In this document: piece after piece, positions 1 to 5,999 of the stretch
Position numbering within the stretch: position 1 is the stretch's first letter
Layout of the letters: every line of letters begins with the position of its first letter
Assembly: GCA_007119075.1 (NCBI GenBank)
Contig: SKQJ01000085.1
Span: 1-12,302 of the forward strand
From: Bacteroidales bacterium
GTDB taxonomy: Bacteria; Bacteroidota; Bacteroidia; Bacteroidales; PUMT01
Length of the DNA: 12,302 nt
Direction of reading: 5' to 3'
The notes under the pieces: model-generated
The model's database searches: none
Told to the model about the DNA's origin: nothing
What the model saw: the letters and a program-made list of their open reading frames with translations, nothing else
Program-made: the position numbers and the translations under genes

Positions 1-6
1 CCCGGA

Positions 7-813
7 TCAGGTAAATTCATCTACATAAGGACCAAAAATAAATTCCTTCTCCAGATATTCGGTTACCTCCCGGAGACCGATATTCGGTTTTATCTTGCCC
101 TGGTCGGCGATTGATATCTGTCCTGTCTCTTCTGAAATCACAACAATTACCGCATCGGTCTGCTCAGACATTCCCAGGGCGGCACGATGGCGCATGCCCA
201 GTTCCGGGGGAAGGTCGGTGTTCTCCGAAACAGGGAGTATGCATCTGGCAGCATGTATCCTGTCTCCCCTGATTATTACAGCCCCGTCATGAAGCGGACT
301 CTGCTTGCAGAATATGCTTTCAAGAAGCCGGCCTGAAGTCCGCGCCTCCAGGAGGTCGCCGGTCTGGGCATATGTTTCAAGCTCCGACTTTCGGGCAATG
401 ACAATAAGTGCGCCCAACTTAAGCTCCATGAGCTTCTTGAAGGACCTGGTCAGGGATTTTACCCTGACCTTCGGCCTGGCGCCGCTCACCGAGGTAAACA
501 GCTTTTCAATCGAAAATGTCCGGTTGGAAACATACCTGGTCCCTATCAGTATCAAAAACCTCCTGATTTCCTGCTGAAACACGATAATAAGCGCGATTAC
601 CCCGACTCCTATGAACTGTCCGAGAATCGATCCCAGCAGCTGCATGTTAAGCGCCCTGACCAGCAGCCACAGAATATATACCGAAAATATCCCGACAAAG
701 ATATTTATGGCGATCGTGCCTTTGATAATACGGTAAATCTGGTAAAACAAAAGGGCAGTCAGAATTACATCAAAAACGTCAAGTATCCTTATGGAAATAA
801 ACAGGCCGGTCAT
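7..813 (-). CDS. cdaA: Membrane diadenylate cyclase CdaA (DacA), makes c-di-AMP
   Basis: This 268-residue protein condenses two ATP into cyclic di-AMP at the cytoplasmic face of the inner membrane. The first ~85 residues form three hydrophobic membrane segments (about 12-30, 35-53 and 60-80), followed by a linker and the DAC (DisA_N) catalytic domain from about residue 115. Both catalytic signatures are intact: HDGA at 175-178 and RHRAALG at 208-214, so it should be active. Length matches the CdaA family (about 270-280), and the first residues already align with the usual N-terminus, supporting this start. It lies 167 bases downstream of folP on the same strand, so the two may be co-transcribed. 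No cdaR-like gene is visible, but the gene ends 6 bases from the window edge, so a downstream partner cannot be excluded. Family assignment is very secure; operon structure is inference. Confidence 0.97.
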   Translation of the reverse strand: MTGLFISIRILDVFDVILTALLFYQIYRIIKGTIAINIFVGIFSVYILWLLVRALNMQLLGSILGQFIGVGVIALIIVFQQEIRRFLILIGTRYVSNRTFSIEKLFTSVSGARPKVRVKSLTRSFKKLMELKLGALIVIARKSELETYAQTGDLLEARTSGRLLESIFCKQSPLHDGAVIIRGDRIHAARCILPVSENTDLPPELGMRHRAALGMSEQTDAVIVVISEETGQISIADQGKIKPNIGLREVTEYLEKEFIFGPYVDEFT

Positions 814-980
814 AAACCAAAGAGAATATAATTTAACAATCAGAACAATACAAAGATCGTTTTTTTTAAGGTAAAAGCCCCATCAGACTTCGTCAGCCAA
901 AATTATTCCTTCGGTTCTTCACCGCATAACATCAGGCGCTCACTGCATCCGGGGCTTTGCGTCACGATGATGCTGCACCG
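814..980 (-). other. folP-cdaA spacer with a long-range stem
   Basis: This 167-base gap separates the folP stop from the cdaA start. Read on the minus strand, AAAGCCCC (958-951) is perfectly complementary to GGGGCTTT (881-874), an 8-base stem enclosing 69 bases, and the right arm is followed by only one more T before ACC, so it is not a standard intrinsic terminator. Inside the enclosed part there is a small GAC-TTC-GTC hairpin and a direct repeat CATCAG (881-886 and 930-935). An A8 run lies closer to cdaA. It could attenuate or process the folP-cdaA message, or be chance. I see no small reading frame here that I would call a gene. Confidence 0.35.
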
Positions 981-1844
981 TCACTGACCGCCTGCTTTTT
1001 TTTTCAGCTGTTCAACCACAGTTATGGTTTCAACGGCCTCCCTTACATCATGCACCCTCAGGATGTCGGCACCTTTCAGAAGTGCTATTGCGTTCAAAGC
1101 AATGGTGCCGGTAAGCGCTTTCGCGGGATTGACCCGGAGCAGGCGGCAAACCATGGATTTTCGCGAGAATCCGGCCATGACCGGCATCCCGAGCATACCG
1201 AACTCTTCAAGCCGGCTGGCAAGGATGTAATTATGATCCAGCGTTTTTCCGAATCCGAATCCCGGATCAATTATTATATCGGCAACGCCCATGTTGCGCA
1301 GCTCCCTTGTCCTGGCGGCGAAATACCTGAGAATATCATTAACGGGATCATCATATTGCGGAGCGGTCTGCATGTTTTGGGGAGTGCCCTGCATGTGCAT
1401 CGCAATATAGGGCACGTTCAGCCCGGCAATGGTTTCAGCCATTTTCCTGTCCATGCTGCCCGAAGAAACGTCATTTATTATTCCCGCACCATAATCCCTG
1501 ACCATTTTCCGGGCAACGGCCGACCGGAATGTGTCGATTGAAACAATTAATTCCGGAAACTTTTCCCGGACAAGCTCCATGACCCATGAGAGCCGCCTGG
1601 TTTCCTCCTCTTCCGAAACCGGGACGGCACCCGGCCTTGTGGAAACACCGCCCACATCAATGATGCAGGCGCCCTCCTCCACCATCTGCCCCACCCGCTC
1701 AATAACAGATCCGGCATCCGGATAACGCCCACCGTCATAGAATGAATCGGGAGTTGCGTTGAGAATTCCCATTACCAGGGGCTTTGAAAGATCATAAAGG
1801 ACTCCGTTGATACACAGGCTTTTCTTTTTGGTGAAGACCTCCAT
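981..1844 (-). CDS. folP: Dihydropteroate synthase
   Basis: This cytoplasmic TIM-barrel enzyme joins 6-hydroxymethyl-dihydropterin pyrophosphate to p-aminobenzoate to give dihydropteroate, the sulfonamide-sensitive step of folate synthesis. The 287-residue product carries all the usual signatures: MGILNATPDSF (25-35), GGVSTRPGA (65-73, where most homologues have Glu instead of Val), SIDTFRS (102-108), IINDVSSG (122-129), MHMQGTP (149-155), DPGFGFGK (193-200), GFSRKS (225-230) and RVHDV (263-267). Length is normal for FolP. It is transcribed divergently from tmk and precedes cdaA on the same strand; folP next to cdaA is an arrangement I recall from other Bacteroidota. A candidate promoter lies about 30 bases upstream. 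No sign of transfer or damage. Confidence 0.98.
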   Translation of the reverse strand: MEVFTKKKSLCINGVLYDLSKPLVMGILNATPDSFYDGGRYPDAGSVIERVGQMVEEGACIIDVGGVSTRPGAVPVSEEEETRRLSWVMELVREKFPELIVSIDTFRSAVARKMVRDYGAGIINDVSSGSMDRKMAETIAGLNVPYIAMHMQGTPQNMQTAPQYDDPVNDILRYFAARTRELRNMGVADIIIDPGFGFGKTLDHNYILASRLEEFGMLGMPVMAGFSRKSMVCRLLRVNPAKALTGTIALNAIALLKGADILRVHDVREAVETITVVEQLKKKAGGQ

Positions 1845-1874
1845 TTGCGTAAATCATTTATTGCATCGCTTTAA

Positions 1875-1882
1875 CAAAAATA
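1875..1882 (-). promoter_or_regulatory. Candidate -7 element of the folP promoter
   Basis: On the minus strand this reads TATTTTTG, an exact match to the Bacteroidota -7 consensus TAnnTTTG, and it sits about 30 bases before the folP start in the AT-rich divergent region. The matching -33 TTTG box is not present at the usual 19-21 base spacing (that stretch is A-rich), so the call rests on one element only. Confidence 0.4.
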
Positions 1883-1934
1883 CATGAATTATATGACTTT
1901 CATTTTTTTTTTACACTTTTGCATTCAGCCTGTC

Positions 1935-1951
1935 TTCCCCCGAAAGGGGAA
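1935..1951. other. Short GC hairpin in the folP/tmk divergent region
   Basis: TTCCCC (1935-1940) pairs with GGGGAA (1946-1951) around a CGAAA loop; an alternative register gives four C-G pairs closed by a GAAA tetraloop. It lies 35 bases before the tmk start, where it could be part of the tmk leader. It has no T-run on either side, so it is not a terminator. Its role is unknown. Confidence 0.4.
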
Positions 1952-1985
1952 TTGAGCGATATGATTAAACCTAAATTTTATTTCT

Positions 1986-2672
1986 ATGGCATTTCTCGTA
2001 CTGGAAGGTCTTGACGGCTCCGGCAAATCAACCCAGAACAGGCTGCTGCGCGAATACCTTGAAAACCGCAACATAAAATACAAATATCTTCACTTTCCAC
2101 GTACCGGTCACGGCATATTCGGAGAGCTTATAGCAAAGTTCCTGCGGGGAGAGCTGGGGGCTATAGATCAGGTGAATCCCTGGCTTGTTTCCCTTGTTTA
2201 TGCATCCGACCGGAATGATGCAAAAACTGTGATGGAGCAATGGATTTCCGAGGGATCACTGATGCTGGTTGACCGCTATGTAATGTCCAATGTCGCATAT
2301 CAGTGTGCAAAGCTCCAGACAGCCGAAGAAAAGGAAATGCTTAAAAACTGGATATTTCAGCTGGAATATGGCCATTTCGGCATACCGCGGCCCGATCTGA
2401 ATATCTTTCTGGATGTTCCTTTTGAATTTACAAGGAAAAATCTCGGCAGGGAGCGCTCCGGCGACGAGCGTGACTACCTTTTGGGGCAGACTGATATTCA
2501 TGAGGCAGACCTCGGCTTTCAGCAAAAGGTCAGACAGGTATACCTTGATCAGTCGGAAATGGATGAAAGCCTCAAGCTGATCTCCTGTCATGATGACAAC
2601 AGGGGAATGCTGAAACCCGGTGAAATTTTTGACCGTATCATTCATTTGCTGGTGAATGAAAATTTCCTGTAA
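1986..2672 (+). CDS. tmk: Thymidylate kinase (dTMP kinase)
   Basis: This 228-residue cytoplasmic kinase would phosphorylate dTMP to dTDP with ATP, the last specific step towards dTTP. Visible are the P-loop LEGLDGSGKST (6-16), FPR (37-39), the YASDR segment (72-76) that corresponds to the usual substrate-side Ala-Asp-Arg motif, the DRY signature (96-98), and an arginine-rich lid-like stretch RERSGDERD (155-163). At 228 residues it is somewhat longer than the common bacterial enzyme (about 205-215), mainly through the lid region and C-terminus, so it may belong to a less common TMPK branch. The ATG follows an AT-rich leader without Shine-Dalgarno, usual for Bacteroidota. The enzyme class is secure at the nucleoside-monophosphate kinase level; thymidylate specificity is the best reading of the DRY and P-loop motifs. 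Confidence 0.92.
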   Translation: MAFLVLEGLDGSGKSTQNRLLREYLENRNIKYKYLHFPRTGHGIFGELIAKFLRGELGAIDQVNPWLVSLVYASDRNDAKTVMEQWISEGSLMLVDRYVMSNVAYQCAKLQTAEEKEMLKNWIFQLEYGHFGIPRPDLNIFLDVPFEFTRKNLGRERSGDERDYLLGQTDIHEADLGFQQKVRQVYLDQSEMDESLKLISCHDDNRGMLKPGEIFDRIIHLLVNENFL

Positions 2673-2719
2673 CGGGCGGAAGCCATTGCGTCTGTCAACC
2701 GCAACCGGAATCCATCCGC

Positions 2720-2733
2720 CACAGGGCCCTGTG
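2720..2733. repeat. 14-base perfect palindrome between tmk and the DoxX gene
   Basis: CACAGGGCCCTGTG reads identically on both strands, 48 bases after the tmk stop and about 90 bases before the next gene. It could be an operator for a dimeric regulator or a transcript hairpin without U-tract. No second copy was noticed in the window, so function is unproven. Confidence 0.4.
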
Positions 2734-2821
2734 CCAGTCACCCGAAGAAACAGCCTACGCCATATAGTAAAACCGGATTTATCACGTTTACTCTTTTGTT
2801 AAACAACTTCTACAAATCAGA

Positions 2822-4105
2822 ATGGGAGAAAAAAGGTCACCATACATATTCCTGCATTTTTCAAGGCTTATAGCAGGCATTGTTTTTGTATACAGCGGTT
2901 TTGTCAAAGGAATCGACCCTCTTGGGTCTACTTACAAGTTTGTCGATTACTTTGTGGCCTTCAATATTGAGTTCATGGAACCTCTGGCCCTGCCCCTGTC
3001 GGTTCTGCTGTCATCGGCCGAAATGCTCATCGGGGTTATGCTGCTGGCGGGAATCCACATGATAATAGCATCCTGGGCGGTATTGATCTTTATGGGGTTT
3101 TTCACCGTGCTGACATTTATTATCGCCCTTACCGATCCGGTGGCCGACTGTGGTTGTTTCGGTGATGCCATCATCCTTACCAATTGGGAAACATTTTATA
3201 AAAATGTTGTTCTTATGGTGTTTGTGGTTGCCCTGTTTGTGCGGCGAAAAAAATTCGGCCTGTTTTTCCATGGCAGGCTGTGGGAATGGGGTGCCGTGAT
3301 ATTCTTTTTTCTTGCAATCCTGGGAATATCGCTTTATTCTTACAGGAATCTGCCTGTCATTGACTACAGGCCCTTCAGCACGGGGACCGACATAGTGGAA
3401 AAGATGAGCATTCCTCCCGATGCTCCCGCCGATGAGTACGAGATCACCCTTTACTATGAGAAGGACGGCGAGGTCAGGGCATTTTCGGTTGATGAAATTC
3501 CCGATTCTTCATGGGAATGGGTAAGAACCGAAAGCACTCTGATAAGCAGGGGCTATGAACCACCGATTACCGGTTTCCACATCGAATCGGTCAGGGAAGG
3601 AATTGATTACACTTACGATATACTCGAAGACGACGGCTATGCTTTTTTGCTGATTTCCTATAACCTGGATAAGGCATCTGAAAAAAGCATAAACAGGATA
3701 AACAACATTGCCCGATGGTCGGCCGAACGGAATATACGTTTTGCAGGCCTCACAGCCAGCCCCGTAACGCAGATCGAAAATTTTACCGGAAGAACGGATG
3801 CCGGCTATGAATTCTATCATTCCGATGAAATAACCCTTAAAACCATAATAAGGAGCAATCCAGGACTGGTGCTATTGAAAGAAGGAACCATACTCGGCAA
3901 GTGGCATTACCGGAACATCCCTTACACCGATGAGCTCAAGGACAATCTTCTTTCATGGTCGCTGGAAAATCATCAGGGCTCACGAAACAACCTGGTATCG
4001 GCCGGGTTCATTCTTGCGCTGCTCCTGGCGCTTGCCCTTCTCAGGGCCATAAGGCCATATGCAGCAAGGACGGCGCGCGATCCCGGGGGCGCACCAGGAC
4101 ATTGA
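2822..4105 (+). CDS. DoxX/MauE-type membrane protein fused to a cysteine-less thioredoxin-like domain (BT_3928-like)
   Basis: This 427-residue inner-membrane protein has two parts. Residues 10-172 contain several hydrophobic segments (about 12-29, 54-78, 80-104, 125-141, 155-172) of the DoxX/MauE type, with the motif DCGCFGD (109-115) after the third segment; this Cys-Gly-Cys-Phe-Gly motif is typical of the MauE branch, linked to redox or disulfide chemistry. Residues about 175-390 look extracytoplasmic: the end (FLLISY at 275-280, IRFAGLTAS at 305-313, then a SNPGLVLL strand at 345-352 and a Gly-Lys-Trp hairpin) follows the thioredoxin/TlpA fold order, but there is no CXXC. A last membrane segment (391-409) anchors the C-terminus. 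The gene sits just before tpiA, as for the Bacteroides BT_3928 family. Function is not established; an envelope redox or assembly role is inference. Confidence 0.85.
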   Translation: MGEKRSPYIFLHFSRLIAGIVFVYSGFVKGIDPLGSTYKFVDYFVAFNIEFMEPLALPLSVLLSSAEMLIGVMLLAGIHMIIASWAVLIFMGFFTVLTFIIALTDPVADCGCFGDAIILTNWETFYKNVVLMVFVVALFVRRKKFGLFFHGRLWEWGAVIFFFLAILGISLYSYRNLPVIDYRPFSTGTDIVEKMSIPPDAPADEYEITLYYEKDGEVRAFSVDEIPDSSWEWVRTESTLISRGYEPPITGFHIESVREGIDYTYDILEDDGYAFLLISYNLDKASEKSINRINNIARWSAERNIRFAGLTASPVTQIENFTGRTDAGYEFYHSDEITLKTIIRSNPGLVLLKEGTILGKWHYRNIPYTDELKDNLLSWSLENHQGSRNNLVSAGFILALLLALALLRAIRPYAARTARDPGGAPGH

Positions 4106-4222
4106 CGCCATTTCTGATACCGCTTGTTCCGGTTGCGCCGCATTCCGCGAAGGAGATACCAAAAAAAAGTATTAAATTAGCGGTCCTTATCGCTATTATC
4201 TAAAACAGAAAAAAACAAGATC

Positions 4223-4978
4223 ATGAGAAGAAAAATTGTTGCCGGAAACTGGAAGATGAACACTTTGCTACAGGACGGAAAAGATCTGGCGGAAGCCGTC
4301 AAAAAGAAAGCCGGACAGGGATTGCCCGAAAATGTCACCCTTATTCTTGCTCCTCCTTTCACCCACCTGGCCGGGATAAAACAAATACTTCCCGACAATA
4401 TCGGACTCGCAGCCCAGAATTGCGCTTCGGAAAATTCGGGAGCATTTACAGGCGAAGTCTCGGCGGCCATGGTTGCTTCCACGGGCGCAGAGTACGTGAT
4501 AATCGGTCACTCGGAAAGAAGACTTTACAATAAGGAGACCGATGCCGAACTCAACAAAAAGCTTAAGCTGGCACTATCTGCCGGGCTGTCGCCGATTTTC
4601 TGCTGCGGTGAAAACCTTCATGAAAGGGAAAAAGGCATTCATTCCGAAGTCGTAAGAAAACAGATAGAACTCGGGCTCGCCGATATTTCGGAAGAAGAAT
4701 TCAAAAACATCATAATTGCCTATGAACCTGTCTGGGCCATAGGCACAGGCCAGACTGCAACCCCTGATCAGGCGCAGGATATGCACCGCTTTATCAGGAT
4801 CCAGCTTGAAGGGATGTACGGCAGCAAAACCGCGGGCGACACCACCATTCTTTACGGGGGCAGCTGTAACCCTTCCAATGCCGGGGTATTGTTTGCCAAC
4901 AGCGATGTCGACGGAGGATTAATTGGCGGAGCGTCTCTTAAAGCAGATGATTTTCTGGCGATTGCCAATTCTTTTTAA
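4223..4978 (+). CDS. tpiA: Triosephosphate isomerase
   Basis: This 251-residue TIM-barrel enzyme interconverts dihydroxyacetone phosphate and glyceraldehyde 3-phosphate in glycolysis and gluconeogenesis. All catalytic residues are present: Asn9 and Lys11 in GNWKMN (8-13), His96 in the GHSERR motif (95-100) and Glu168 in YEPVWAIGTG (167-176), which runs into the flexible loop 6; phosphate-binding GGS (212-214) and IGGASL (234-239) follow. Length is typical. It lies 117 bases after the DoxX-type gene on the same strand, and is followed by a strong intrinsic terminator, so it is probably the last gene of that transcript. The 4106-4222 gap is AT-rich towards its end, with a small TAGCG/CGCTA hairpin (4178-4195), and holds no gene I can support. 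Confidence 0.99.
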   Translation: MRRKIVAGNWKMNTLLQDGKDLAEAVKKKAGQGLPENVTLILAPPFTHLAGIKQILPDNIGLAAQNCASENSGAFTGEVSAAMVASTGAEYVIIGHSERRLYNKETDAELNKKLKLALSAGLSPIFCCGENLHEREKGIHSEVVRKQIELGLADISEEEFKNIIIAYEPVWAIGTGQTATPDQAQDMHRFIRIQLEGMYGSKTAGDTTILYGGSCNPSNAGVLFANSDVDGGLIGGASLKADDFLAIANSF

Positions 4979-5033
4979 AACATTTTCGGATACTGAGCGT
5001 ATAACTCCACGATAATCCGGAGTTCAACGGGAT

Positions 5034-5070
5034 AAAGCGCCTCCGGAGCAAACGGGGGCGCTTTTTATTT
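5034..5070 (+). terminator. Intrinsic terminator after tpiA
   Basis: The left arm at 5034-5044 (AAAGCGCCTCC) pairs along its full 11 bases with 5054-5064 (GGGGGCGCTTT), with one T-G wobble and a 9-base loop, and is followed directly by a T-rich tract (TTTTTATTT from 5062). This is a classic rho-independent terminator 55 bases after the tpiA stop. A weaker hairpin, AACTCC/GGAGTT at 5003-5024, lies just before it. It implies that prmA needs its own promoter or relies on read-through. Confidence 0.92.
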
Positions 5071-5114
5071 CAGTGCATCGGGACGCCCGTCTTTTCTTAT
5101 TGAAATACAGGTTG

Positions 5115-5218
5115 ATGTCAAAAATAAATTCACAGTCATTAAGCCGGACAATAAATATATCGAAGTAAAATTCAAGTTTCTGCGCACAGGAAACGAAGTC
5201 CCTGAAATTCTGGCCGCA
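5115..5218 (+). other. Upstream coding extension of prmA with no in-frame ATG, GTG or TTG
   Basis: The prmA frame is open from 5036, and from about 5150 it translates as NKYIEVKFKFLRTG and onward, which matches the usual PrmA N-terminus (Met-Lys-Tyr-Ile-Glu-Val). Yet from the stop at 5033-5035 up to 5219 that frame has no ATG, GTG or TTG. An ATG at 5115 is one frame off: it reads 17 codons and stops at 5166-5168. One extra A in the A5 run at 5120-5124 would fuse it to prmA as MSKNKFTVIKPDNKYIEV. A rare ATT start at 5138 is the other option. So the stretch is probably coding, and the exact start is unresolved. Confidence 0.6.
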
Positions 5219-5989
5219 ATGCTGGCTGAAATTGGATATGAGGGCTTTCAGGATGGCGACCGGTTTCTGCTTGCCTACATGCCGGCAGCTTCATTTTCGG
5301 AAAGCAGTCTCAGAAAACTGGATGGTTTTTTAAATACAGAGGGCGTAAAATATGAATACAGGATTCTGGAAGAAAGAAACTGGAACCGGGAATGGGAAAA
5401 AAATTTTCAACCCGTTGTTATAGGCAACAAATGCCTGGTCCGCGCCCCTTTCCACCGGACGCAGAGCAAATATCCGATGGAGATAGTCATTGAGCCTAAA
5501 ATGGCTTTCGGCACCGGCCATCATCCTACAACCGAAATGATCGCCGGATATCTTCTTAACCGCAATCTTCAGGGAACCAGCATATTCGATATGGGTTGCG
5601 GATCGGGGATACTGGGCATCATAGCTGCAAAAGCCGGTGCTGAAATGGTAGAAATGGCCGATACCGATCCCAATGCGGTCGCCAGCGCCCTTGAAAATGT
5701 GTCAAAAAACAAGGCAGGCAATACCAGGGTATATCATGGCGGCATCGAAGTGCTCCGCGGCAAAAAGCCGGATATTATCACCGCAAACATTACCAGAGCG
5801 GTTCTGCTTGAACACATGAAGGATTATTCCAAGGCACTGGCCCGGGGCGGCAGCCTTGTAATCAGTGGAATAATTTCGTCTGACTGCAGCACCATGATCG
5901 CCTCCGGCGGATCGCACGGATTAAAATTAGTTAATAAGATATGCAGAGAGGACTGGCTTATGCTTGAATTCTGCAAGCCGCAATATTAA
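5219..5989 (+). CDS. prmA: Ribosomal protein L11 methyltransferase PrmA
   Basis: This cytoplasmic SAM-dependent enzyme methylates ribosomal protein L11 at several amino groups. Numbering from the first in-frame ATG (256 residues), the catalytic domain shows FGTGHHPTTEM (97-107), the SAM-binding motif I DMGCGSG (124-130), an acidic residue after the second strand (DTD, 148-150) and the ANITRAVLLEHM segment (189-200), which replaces the NPP motif in this family. The family usually has about 275-290 residues in this phylum, and the frame upstream still codes for the missing N-terminal strand, so this ATG is most likely internal and the protein is about 25-35 residues longer. It begins after the tpiA terminator and ends 10 bases before the next gene, so those two are probably co-transcribed. 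Confidence 0.94.
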   Translation: MLAEIGYEGFQDGDRFLLAYMPAASFSESSLRKLDGFLNTEGVKYEYRILEERNWNREWEKNFQPVVIGNKCLVRAPFHRTQSKYPMEIVIEPKMAFGTGHHPTTEMIAGYLLNRNLQGTSIFDMGCGSGILGIIAAKAGAEMVEMADTDPNAVASALENVSKNKAGNTRVYHGGIEVLRGKKPDIITANITRAVLLEHMKDYSKALARGGSLVISGIISSDCSTMIASGGSHGLKLVNKICREDWLMLEFCKPQY

Positions 5990-5999
5990 AAGCCTGCGT

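Noticed and set aside
815..858. Bacteroidota-type promoter directly before cdaA (minus strand, TTTG and a TA-rich box)
   Set aside because: The -7 box has five bases instead of two between TA and TTTG, and the leader would be only about three bases long.
957..1541. 194-codon open frame on the plus strand
   Set aside because: It is antisense to folP, which has every family motif, and its translation shows no domain.
1912..1921. TACACTTTTG as a -7 box for tmk
   Set aside because: Spacing between TA and TTTG does not fit TAnnTTTG, and no matching -33 box was seen.
5115..5168. 17-codon leader peptide gene before prmA
   Set aside because: It has no regulatory amino-acid run or attenuator after it; a frameshift in the prmA start explains it better.
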